Positions 10,954 to 21,239 of a stretch of DNA of 64,000 bases are shown here, one piece after another. Source of the DNA: Selaginella moellendorffii (lineage: Eukaryota > Streptophyta > Lycopodiopsida > Selaginellales > Selaginellaceae); assembly GCF_000143415.4 (NCBI RefSeq), contig NW_003314319.1, positions 161,886-225,885 on the forward strand. Direction: 5' to 3'. Each line of letters begins with the position of its first letter. The stretch's first letter is position 1. A program made the translations under genes and the position numbers. The notes under the pieces are model-generated. The model saw nothing but the letters and a program-made list of their open reading frames with translations, searched no databases and was not told where the DNA came from.

Positions 10954-13095
10954 TCCTTTTCTTTCTTTTCTTTATTGTGAATACTTATTATAGATTAGAG
11001 AAATTATTCTGCAGAGCCAATTGTCAATATTGTCTCATTGAGAAATTAGGATAGGCTGTTGTTTTCTACCTTTGTTTAAAGACGAGGTGTTTAAAGCTTG
11101 CTTAACTGAGTTGCAAAGAAAAGAAAACAAATAGAAACCAAAGAAAAGAGAAGAAAAATCTCAAAGGCTTAGTAATATATTGGTTCATTTTTAATCATAA
11201 ATAGCAGAGCGATTTAAGATTTAAGCATCCCTTTATTGTCATAATCATAATTTATTTAATTGGAGGGGCTTTAGCTGTGTATCACATATGACTGATCATA
11301 AATATATTCCTATGACTATCTCAAATCTTGACTTAAATTTAAAATTAAACATTTCTTCTTTAATCTATTTGCTCAAAATTAAGTAATTTTTAAAATAACT
11401 TAATAGTGTTTAAATTTTAATTTCTAATTTTTAAATTTAATTATATTCACCTTTATAATTATATTTATAAAATATTTATATAAATACTTAACTTATTATA
11501 AAATATATATAAATCTTTATATGAATAATAATTAAATTAAATTAAATTAAAATATAACATTATTATTTTTAGATGACACTATCACTGTTATTATATAACC
11601 TTAATTTATGTTAATATTCATTAACAAGACTTATATGGTGATATTTGATAATGGCATAATTAATAATGCCCTTTAAGGTATGCTTCAGTTAGGCAAGGCG
11701 GAATACCCTTGCTAACGTATATAAAACTTTTGATATTCCAAAATGCATATTTTGAAATTGATTCTGGTTTAATTAGCACAAAACATCATAACCTTTAGAA
11801 AGATTGATTTCAATAACGAATTTGAGATTTCTTTTCTAATTTGTTATTATAATAATTCAACAAAAGAAAATGGTGTCTCTTTAAAATATTACAATTAGCA
11901 CCATATTGCTATGTAAATTCGACTCAATTCTAGAGAAGTAATTTCAAACCCATAAAATGAATGTTGTAGCTTGTATACTAAATGTTTCTGATCATACACA
12001 ATATAAACTTTTGGTTGTTGCATGTAAATAGTTTTTGGTTTGTTTGTGGTAGTGGATATAACTAGAATATACTTGCATTTTCTGGGATATTCTACCATCA
12101 AACGGTTTTATTCATTAATCTCGTATTTATAATTTTGACCCTTCTTATAGTTTATAGAATTCCTAGTATATTTTAGCTTATTCTAATATGTTCTCAAACT
12201 AATCTTGTATTTATAAATTATAAATTTTCCTAAACATGACTGGGATGGATTGATTCATTGCAGTAAATAATCATAACTATATATACTATTAAAAAGCTTG
12301 AGATTCCAGGTCTTTACCTCAGCATTACCCTCTTTTTCCCATAGAATTTGAAGGCTTCGCGTAGTCTCTGTAATGTATACAAACATAACACCACAACAAA
12401 TCAAAGAAGTGAATGACAAAAAAGGTTAAATCATACTTTTAAGCTATCTATAGTGATTTAATCTGGAAAAAGAGCTGGAATTGATATATTGTGCAGATAA
12501 AGTAATCATGTAAAAATGAGAATAGAAAATATTATTTCTAACTTTTTGAATATTTATAAAGCATTAACACGAAACAATGTAATGTAACTTATCATTAAAA
12601 AATCATCATCCTCTAGAATCAAAATAAATAAAATTTTAAATTTTAAATAATTTATAAATAAAATGCCTGTTTATGTCATAAAGAAAATTTAATAAGAGGA
12701 ATAAGACATATTAGTTTAACATTTGATGAACACGACCCTGCTGAGTTTTAAACAATTGGTTTATCTCTGTATAGTTTCTTCTTGCTGCTCTATCGCAAGC
12801 TCAAGAATACAGTTCGCGCCAGTGATCTGCCATACAATATGGTTCAAGTCTCTTATTTCTGAAAAAAAACTTATCATAAAGCTACTAATGGATCCTTTAG
12901 TTTGCACATGGGTAGCTTGGTTGTACTCTTTCCAAAAACTTTTCTTTATTTGCTCCTAGAGTATATGACTTGTTTGCATCGTGCTAACAGTTGGTGAAAT
13001 ATACGAATCCAATGCTAGAACCTAGACTTAAAGATGACCAGGTTCAGCCACAATAGTTCTAGAAGCCCTCTGGAAGATTGCTCGTCTTAGTGGTT
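10954..13095. other. AT-rich intergenic region, no gene seen
   Basis: Very AT-rich DNA with many short TAAAT/AATTA runs (for example around 11530-11560). Short open frames here have no family signature. No RNA gene or clear terminal repeats were recognised. Confidence 0.6.
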
Positions 13096-13099
13096 GGAG

Positions 13100-13260
13100 A
13101 AGCGTCATGCTCGCTTCGCCAGGCGCGGACGAAGACATGCTGCAGGGCTTTTGGACAATGCCTTCAAGATCACGTCAAACCCGCGGGCTGCAGTCCGTCC
13201 ATCCCCGAGGAGTCCGCCTGCGGTTGCAAAGTTGGTAGCAAATCTGCGAAACGAATGTAA
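13100..13260 (+). pseudogene. Degenerate germin-like gene relic
   Basis: A GC-rich island resembles the germin gene 900 bp downstream. The stretch around 13124-13156 is near-identical to 14030-14062 (the region coding for ADEDMLQDF). The stretch around 13197-13217 matches the codons for the cupin motif HPRG. Sequence between the two matches is shortened and the frame is lost, so this is a collapsed copy. Confidence 0.6.
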
Positions 13261-13860
13261 GAGTTCTTCCCCCCTTGGTCCCAGTGGTCATATGCCTCCA
13301 TATGGGCCGACATGTATTACTATTATAGTGTCAGCATGAAGAATTGTGTACGGTCCATTGTTGATGAAAAATGAACGAAGCTTGATGGGTCTATCGATCA
13401 AAGCACGTCATTTCTATCAAGGTAATTCATATCAAATTTTCCAAACATGTGAGCCCGTCACATGTAGTTTGAGATCCAAACAAGGGTGAGTCTTGGGAGG
13501 CTCCGACTGTATCAAATGGTGCCCCTTTTCTCGGATGAAATTCTTATTCAAGTTATTGGCATTACAAAGAAAATCCATACGTCTCTGGCGAAAAGTCTCT
13601 GGAAAGAAGAAAACAGCAAATTAGTGCACTGTCACCTCAAATTCGAAGTTTCACTGAGTCGACGAGTACCTACCATCAAAACCAAGGTAGTCATTCTTTA
13701 CACAAAAAATACGACTCTGACGGCGTCATGTCTGACGCAGACAAGAAAAAGTCCAAGACGACTGACTAGGCTGGAAGAACATCAGATTGTGGTACGCAGA
13801 CAGCAAGAGAAAAAAATGAAATAGAAGGGAAGAGAAGTGTACCTGACTGAAACAACTCGT
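13261..13860. other. Upstream region of the germin-like gene
   Basis: About 600 bp without a convincing gene. A 112-codon open frame at 13486-13824 shows no domain. The region holds TGACG-type motifs near 13718-13737 and TGACT/AGTCA inverted motifs near 13864-13881, which are candidate regulatory sites. Confidence 0.4.
13718..13737 (+). promoter_or_regulatory. Cluster of TGACG (as-1-like) motifs upstream of germin gene
   Basis: TGACG at 13718-13722, its inverted copy CGTCA at 13724-13728, and a second direct TGACG at 13733-13737. Such motifs are known binding sites for plant TGA-type bZIP factors. They lie about 225 bp before the germin start codon. A role is inferred only. Confidence 0.35.
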
Positions 13861-13903
13861 GCATGACTCACGACGAAGTCATCCAAAGCTCCCCTCCTCC
13901 GGC

Positions 13904-13910
13904 TATTAAA
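13904..13910 (+). promoter_or_regulatory. TATA-like box of germin-like gene
   Basis: TATTAAA, flanked by an inverted CCGGC/GCCGG pair, 52 bp upstream of the ATG at 13962. This spacing is compatible with a short leader. Confidence 0.5.
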
Positions 13911-13961
13911 TGCCGGCCCCTCCCCCCCATAGCTCCATCACTTCTTTCCCAAGCTCGCAAG

Positions 13962-14627
13962 ATGGCTCATCTTCGTTTTGTTCTATCCTTCCTCCTAGCA
14001 ATCAGCTCCATCTTGTTGGTGCATGCCGCGGATGAAGATATGCTGCAGGACTTTTGCGTTGCGGACAATACCTCCAAGATCAAGGTGAACGGCTTCGTCT
14101 GCAAGGCGGCCGACGATGTCAAAGCCGAGGACTTCAAGTCGAGCCTCCTGGCGACTCCTGGGAACACCGACAACAAGCTCGGCTCCAACGTCACGCTGGC
14201 GAGCGCCATCAATTTCCCCGGTCTCAACACCTTTGGCGTCGCTTTTGCCCGCATCGACTACGCTCCCGGCGGCACCAATCCCCCCCACGTCCATCCCCGA
14301 GGAACCGAGCTGCTCTTCGTCCTGCACGGGACCCTCTACGTCGGATTCGTCACCACCTTGCCGGACAACAAGCTCTTCGCCCAAAAGCTCAATCCAGGGG
14401 ATCTTTTCGTCTTCCCTCGGGGGCTCATCCACTTCCAGCTCAATGTGGGAGAGGAGCCTGCGGTTGGGCTCGCTGGCTTCAACAGCCAGAACCCCGGGGC
14501 GTCTCAGGTGGCCAAGGCGGTGTTTGCTTCCAATCCTCCAATCAACGACGATGTGATCGCCAAGGCGTTCCAGATTGATGACCGTGGTCTCATCCAGAAG
14601 CTGAGAGAGCTCATCGCCTTGACTTGA
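13962..14627 (+). CDS. Germin-like protein (cupin), secreted
   Basis: Single-exon germin-like protein of 221 residues. Residues 1-22 form a signal peptide ending in VHA. Cys32 and Cys47 are placed to form the usual germin disulfide. The cupin motif has His109, His111 and Glu116 (HVHPRGTE), with the third metal His at 157 (GLIHFQ), so all four Mn ligands are present. Asn76 lies in an NVT glycosylation site. Such proteins are apoplastic, and members act as superoxide dismutase or oxalate oxidase; this sequence alone does not show which. The start is chosen because the in-frame upstream ATG at 13863 precedes the TATA-like box and would place poorly conserved residues before the signal peptide. 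Confidence 0.92.
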   Translation: MAHLRFVLSFLLAISSILLVHAADEDMLQDFCVADNTSKIKVNGFVCKAADDVKAEDFKSSLLATPGNTDNKLGSNVTLASAINFPGLNTFGVAFARIDYAPGGTNPPHVHPRGTELLFVLHGTLYVGFVTTLPDNKLFAQKLNPGDLFVFPRGLIHFQLNVGEEPAVGLAGFNSQNPGASQVAKAVFASNPPINDDVIAKAFQIDDRGLIQKLRELIALT

Positions 14628-16397
14628 AAGTCTCTCCAAAGGTTGCGAGGTTGGAAGCCTTGCCTGTCATGAAAATTTAATAAATTCTTTTTCAAACCTT
14701 CCCTATCGATAGTGGAAGTTTTTGTAAGCACAGTTGCATGGCAAAGAATTGAGTTGATTTTCAATAAAAAACAAATAACTAAACCTACTAGCATATGAAG
14801 GAATATGATTTGTTTAAATATATTTACTTTTAAGAATTTTTATATGATTTTTTCTGCTTATTAGGGATATATTAAATTTATTCTAGATTAATTAACATAA
14901 AATTTTATAGTCAAGTAAGTTATAAAATTTTATAAATTATTAATGTTCATCCCTTCATAAAAGTATTACCTTCACATAGTTCATTTAAATTTTTAAATAA
15001 ATATATTTTAAAATAAATAATTTTTTTGAGTACTAAAATTATAACTAAAATTTATTTTATCATAAATATTATATATAAAATATTAAATACACATTGTTAT
15101 TTTTATTACCTAGATTTAAGGACTCCTTAATTGATGCAAAAACCATAAAATTTTAAATTTCCCAAATGTTCAATAATTTATTGCACTTCTATCAATTTTT
15201 TTTTTGCTTTAATTTATTAAAAATCTTGGGTAATAAAGAAAAAATAAAATTAAATAGAAAAATAAGAACAGAATGAGATCACAACTAAGAAATATGATTT
15301 ACAAGAGTGGGAAAAGCACAAAATAAAGTATTTGAAACACAAGACTATTATACTTTTCTTAAACACTAAAACAAACATCTTTTGCATTTGCATTTGGAAG
15401 AATATGCATCATTTTAAATTATCAACAGCTTTTTGAATTATCATTTAGTCTTTAAATATCCAGAAGTATGAAGAATAGGGTGTTTATCTTGACAGAAGCC
15501 TTAATAGAATAACTCAACGTACATCTTCATGATGACAGTCAATCATACAATAGTCAGTTTCAAAGACAATATGCAATATTCAATTACTTGAAGAAATGTT
15601 ATGAAAGGAGCACTTGGTTTTGGCTACAAAGAGGAAAGAAAAAAACGCTTTTGTACCAAAGTGAATGAGAAAAACTCATTGAGGTGATTGTTAATCATTT
15701 TCATTGCCTGCTACTTCACCTCTAGTGTTCTTACTATAAATTATGTGGTAAGTATCTTCATGAAGAGGCTAATAATAACAAAGGTAAGCATTTGCTTTCT
15801 ACTCATTTTATACTTACTAACCTATTTAGAAAGTTTCAAGTGGCATGGCAATGGTCTAACTTGGAGTGATTCTTGTACATGTTATTACCACTTTTCTAGC
15901 TTTTCACAAAGGGCTTTGACTTTGAGGTAAGGTTCATAGCCACACTTGATATCTTGCAATAGAGCTAGTAGACCTTGTCATCAGAGCTCGTTAGCTTGCA
16001 TAGCAAATCGATCAAGACGAAGTAGGCAGCATATCTAGAAAATAAATCAAGGAACAAGAAAAAAAATTGAGAGATTTTCTTATTCCTTATTTCTTCTTGG
16101 ATAGACAAGTAGAAAGATCATTTTCTTCCAATTGAAACTTGGCATGCTGCCCAATCATTGACCACAAAACACATTCGGGGCCTTGAGCTCAAATTAGGGT
16201 TCTTTTGATCGAATTCAATTAAATCTATTAATTCAAAATAAATGGTATGAAATTGTTTTTTTATACTTAATATTAACTCTGCTTGCCGAAGTCTTTTTTC
16301 TAGCGAGTAGGTAATCGTGGTAACGAAAGCATATTTCATAAAATATTCGGGTATATAGAATATTCGGACATTTTAGGGTTTATTGTCCTGGTAAGCG
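14628..16397. other. AT-rich intergenic region, no gene seen
   Basis: Mainly AT-rich DNA between germin and the Integrator-like gene. Short open frames such as 15688-15930 have no recognisable domain. No repeats with clear ends were found. Confidence 0.55.
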
Positions 16398-18598
16398 ATG
16401 GATCGTTGTCTGGAGCTCAGTGGATCGAGATGTCTTTCTTCTCCTGTATATTTCGCTGCAGAGGTCATCCAGTGGTGCCGCCGTCGACAGCAATCTGCTG
16501 GAGATTTGCGATTTGCAGCTTCTCCTCGAGTGCCCTCTCGATTTGTCCAGTCTTTCGCTCTTTCTCCCGACAGAGGAGGCGCTCTCGGAGAATGCGAGGC
16601 GCAAGAAGCCGAAGAAAGGGGACTCAAGCGAGCTGGTCGTCAAGGCTCCTTTCAGGAGAGCCGGCGACGGTGTGGTGATTGATGCCGAGCCATGGTACCA
16701 AAGTGCCGACTTGAGCGTTTTGGATGTGGCTCTGATCAATGCGGTGGTGATCTCGAGACCAGAATCCATGCTCGCTCTACCATTTCTCACTCGCAATCCA
16801 GATTTCACCGCAAAGGTTCGTCGTTCTGGTTTGGTTTCTTACAGTTCCTCCTTTCTTTCTTCTTCCCAGATCTTTGCAACGTATCCAACAGCAACTGTTG
16901 GGAAGCTTTTGATGCAGGAGCTTGTTTCTTCCCACCGCGACTTTCTAAAACTCTATGGAGCAAGCTCTCTTGAGAACCATCCGGAGTTCACGCAGTGTGA
17001 AGTTCCGGAGGCTCTCAAAGATTGTCTTCTCGGGGAGCACAACTCAGGCATCTTAAACTGGCACAAGCTTTACAGGTGACCACCTTTGCATTGGTTTTCT
17101 TTCCTCCCAGATTTAAAACGCTCTTTCTGTGCAGTGCAGAAGACGTGCTTGGCTGCATGGAAAGAATCCAAACTCTTCGTTATGGTGAAGAGGCCCCCAT
17201 TGATGGGTGTGTGGTCTTGACACCTTATAGCTCCGGCCAAGGCATTGGTGCTTCGAACTGGGTGATTAAAGGACCTTGCTCGAGCGTGACATACGTTTCG
17301 TCTTGCGATGTAGCAGCGGCCGCAGCTAGTTGTGCGAGCCAGGATTTGACTTCTTTAGATGGAAGCCAAGTTCTCCTTGTTTCGGCCAAGCAGCCAACTT
17401 CTTCTGTGGAGAAACTCGAGATGGATACTGAAGCTGAACCCCGCAGTAGACTTACGACTCGGCCATGGGTAAATGCTCGTGTGGAATTCATCACTTCGCA
17501 CAACGCCAAGCCACGGATGGCCAACAGCGTACTCAGTGAGAAACGGGAGCCTCAGCAGAGATCCTTGCTAGCGCAAGTCGCAAACGCTGCCGCAGATGCT
17601 TTAAGCAAAGGAGGCTCGGTGTTGATACCCACCAGTGTTTCAGACACAGTCCTCGCAAGAAGTTTCTTGTGCAAAAGTGTAAGCATATCTTGGTTTTGTT
17701 TCAGTTTGTTTTGACGAGCGTGTGACAGCTCGGGAAAGATTTTCTACGTATCGCCGAGTGCTCAGGAATTCCTGGCTTTTACTAACACTGTTCCGGAGTG
17801 GCTCTCATCGTCACGGCAAGAGAAGGTATTGATGCTTCTTACGGTGAACTCTCATCTATTCATCTCCTTCAGCTATATAACGGGGAGTCATTGTTTGGAC
17901 ACGTCGAGCTTCTAAAGGAGGGAAAGCTCTCTCACTTTCCAAGCCTGTCGCCAGAAGTTGTGTAAGTCTTTCGTTGTGTTCGTCTTTACAGGTCTTTACA
18001 GGTCACGAGGAGCTTTGTCCTCCTTGATAGATCGCTTGCAACCCAAATTTGCAGTGGTGAGTAGATTAGATTGATGACATTGTTCCTTCTTTTACATTCT
18101 TTGCTCCAGGTGCCAGAACGCTTGAAGTCCGTAGTGACGTCGGATTGTGCGCACAGAGCTCCACTAAAGATCCCGAGCTTGGAAGAAGAGCTCAACATGG
18201 AACTATCAGCGGACTTAGCCAGCCGGATCAAGCCCAAGCAAACTCGAAGCGGAAACAATGTAGCCTTGGCTCGGCTCTCTGCAGAGATGCACTTCCACGA
18301 CGGGAACTTCTACCTGGAAATGCCGAGAGTGTCGAGAATGATACAAACGCCCCAAAGATTCTGTGGCACACCCGATGTGGACGCTCTGTTGAGAGCTCTG
18401 AGGGAGAAAGGCCTGGTGGACATCCAGCAGAGCTTTGCGGAGCAACCCGATGGATCCAAAGTTCCTGTCATATCCGTGACCTTCCAAACTAGTGCTTCTA
18501 TTGAGCTCAATGGCAGTGAAACCATTATCAAGACAAGCGATCCGGTGCTCCGGCGTCTCGTCGCAGATGCGGTGATAAGCTGCCTGCAAATCATATAA
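16398..18598 (+). CDS. Integrator complex subunit 9-like (beta-CASP family), N-terminus unclear
   Basis: Resembles plant INTS9, the non-catalytic partner of INTS11 in the nuclear snRNA 3'-end-processing Integrator complex. Readable exons: up to 16815, 16870-17075, 17135 to about 17678, about 17739-17825, 17873-17961, 18002-18056, 18110-18598. Seen features: LLLECPLDLS (MBL start), LPFLTRNPDF, GASNWVIKGP, EFLAFTNTVPEWL, LQPKFAVVPE, and a conserved C-terminus. The body frame has no ATG at its 5' end. ATG 16398 and ATG 16430 lie in the two other frames, and the second gives a family-like start (GHPVVPPS), so a one-base indel near 16485 or an annotation problem is likely. About 80 residues usual in plant INTS9 between the SPEVV-type site and LQPK seem absent. 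It may be a diverged or failing copy. The splice site near 17679-17738 is uncertain. Confidence 0.7.
17982..18001 (+). repeat. Tandem 10-bp duplication of a splice acceptor
   Basis: The 10-mer ending in CAG occurs twice in tandem at 17982-17991 and 17992-18001. Only the second acceptor keeps the frame that reads LQPKFAV; the first would shift it by 10 nt. Confidence 0.7.
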
Positions 18599-18680
18599 TT
18601 ACTTGTTCTCCCACCAACAAAGCTCACATTCAACTTAAATGTTATATTCCAAATAGGGAGCTAGAAGTGATAACAATGTA

Positions 18681-18960
18681 TCAGCCCTGCTCCAAATCTT
18701 CAAGCTTTAAGCTCGACGCTCCCTCAAAACCACGCTCTCCAAACTCTTCCACCCAATGTGTGAAATTGACATAGTTGCCCACTTTGTTAGTTTTGGTATC
18801 CATACCATCTACTAGTCTTGAAAACACCCTGTTCATCAAAACTCACGGCTTTGAATTCTATGCCATTTATCATCCTGGAGCAATTCGAGTCTGCGCTGCG
18901 GTTGTAGGTTTGCAACTCTCAGCTGTTGCGCGCCCACCACATTGCATTCCCATGTTCACG
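18681..18960 (-). other. Coding-like relic of unknown family
   Basis: The minus strand holds two open, amino-acid-rich stretches in different frames: one ending at the TGA at 18681 (it includes NYVNFTHWVEEFGERGF), and one upstream including NGIEFKAVSFDEQGV. They could be one gene broken by a frameshift at about 18815. I do not recognise the family and give no function. Confidence 0.25.
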
Positions 18961-21239
18961 GCAGTTAAATAAGAATTTCAAAAGCTCACCTAAAGACCTC
19001 AACGTCAGAGCATGTAATAGAGGCTTTGAGGATCAGCAGAGCAAGAGTGATCAATTGTAGCAGGCTCTGCTTTCTCACCTCACCACTCATTGAAATGGCA
19101 GATCCCACAAAAATTTTGCGGTATTGATGTTGAATCGATTCGAAAGCTCGGAAGAGCCCGAACTATAAAAATAATATCAAACGAAGAAAGTTGATCACAT
19201 CCTCCATTTTAAATTTCACTTACTCTACAAATCTTTCCATATTCCTGAGATTTCTTCTCATGCGTTGTCTTTACACTCTACTAAAGAAAAATGAATGAGA
19301 TTGTACCAGACAAACTCATAAATGATCAAACAAGTGATTGTGGCACAGTGGCGCAGTTACAGTTCGTGTAGGGGATTTTGAGATCTTGAGAATCTCAGAA
19401 CTGGAAAATAAAAGTGGGAAATAATGGGGAGCAAGGGTTAGGCTGAGCCTCACTCAAGGATTCTGTGTTTACCAGCATTTCTTGGAATGTGCTTTAGAGT
19501 AGGGAGTGTTTTGTTATTTGTGAGCATCTTGAGTTGAAATACATTCATATTTGTTCTGTGTGGGTTCTGTGTTTTTATTAATGTCCCGAGTACCTCAAAG
19601 TGAGTGTGTTTGGAGGTCCCATGTAGTGCATTGCAAGGCTAGGTCATGCACACACACTTGTTTTGTGTTGTGAGGGCAAATAAAGAATGACCAAGCTGTA
19701 TCAGCATGAGATTGAGAAGCATTGCCAAATTAGCATGTTAAATATTATGTGCCACATAATTTGAACGATGATTTTGATAGTGTGCTTGCTTGGTATTACT
19801 AGCTTTAAGAGTGCAATTTTTTTTTGCTCCTAATATTATTACAAGATCTTCTTGAAGAATTGAATGCATGAAAATGGCATTTGGTGGATCTAATTTAGGA
19901 TTTGGTAAGTCTTTTGCAATGCCCAAGAAGTGGAGTGTGCTTAAGGAAAACACCAATAATAGCAGCCAATGCCAAAGGGAAAAGATGCACAAAAGGGTGG
20001 TGGTATATTTGGGCCTTTTTATATCTCTAGGAAACTACAGGTGGAGATTGAGAAAGAGTGGGATTTCACAATTGACTAAAATCCCTCACATTGGTAAAGG
20101 TTGGGGACCATGGATAAGGAGCAAAATTCACTACCACTATAGATTGAGAGCACACATTTATGGAGTGAGTGGCATGAATATGAGTTGCACATAATTAAAT
20201 TCTTGTTCCATTAATCCTTCCTTTTGTCACCACCCAAATTTTGGGCTTTATAGTTTTTTAGAGGTTAAATATGAAAAACCACATTTGGTTATGTTTTAGA
20301 GTTTTGAGCTAGCAAATCAAACCCAAGATCAAAAAAAGGGGAAGGAGCAAATTTTCCCTAAGCAACATAAAGATCTAATGGCAACTAATTTTTTTATCTT
20401 CCCACTAAGGGAAACCTCCTTTTAGAAGTGAATGTGGAGGATTTTTGCCATTCTTTGGAGGAGCATGAGGTTAACAACCTTCAACATGGCCAAGATTCTT
20501 TTCAACCATAGTATTGAATCTTGATGGAATAGTTTTTTTTATGCAAAATCTATAATATTAGTGGAAGTTTAGTTAAAATCTTTGCAATCACCAAAAGTGA
20601 TCGGCAAATTCAAGAAGTGAAAAAGAGCAAGATGGCTACCATCCAAAATTGATGCATGGTGGTTTTAGAATTGTTAGAAGTATTGCATGACCCAATTGTA
20701 AGTTATAAATTCTTCTTTTCTAATTTGCCAGTTTATTTTGTATATTCGACCACCATTACTTTAAGTTCTCTTATCAAGATTTTTATCTAGTCCTATTTGG
20801 TCTTATTTGGTTTCAATTACTCACTACATGAGCAATAAAATATTTTTATTCATCCATAAATTCTCAAATTCTCTCCTAATCCCCCTCCTCAAGTAATATC
20901 CCTTCATACAACAAAACTTCATTATAAGACCCTCTAAATCCCAAATTTTGAGTGCATCTTTTATTTTAGGACTGAGGGGAAACACTATGATCTAACAACT
21001 TAGTATAGGCACCTTTATTCCCCCACTAAAGAAAGCTTAAACTCCTAAGAAAGAGTGAAGATCAATGAACCTCATGGTATTCTAGTGAGGCACCACTTCA
21101 CATGAGTCGAAAGCACTATAGTTGATTTCCCTTTCAAGAATGAAAATTGTTTTTGAGCACTTCTTTGAGTGGCTTCTCTAACATTACTCAAATCTATGTT
21201 CAAGTCCCACTCAAAACCTTTCACCACTAGTCCCAACCT
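18961..21239. other. Intergenic region with a dispersed repeat, no gene seen
   Basis: About 2.3 kb without a recognisable gene. The part near 19045-19100 resembles 33838-33895 (common core ATCAATTGTAGCAGGC). The rest is AT-rich, with short open frames lacking signatures (for example 19868-20194). Confidence 0.5.

Noticed and set aside
13863-13961. Longer N-terminus for the germin-like protein
   Set aside because: That ATG lies upstream of the TATA-like box, and the signal peptide starts at 13962.
13995-14639. 214-codon frame antisense to the germin-like gene
   Set aside because: Shadow of the GC-rich germin coding sequence; the sense strand has the full cupin signature.
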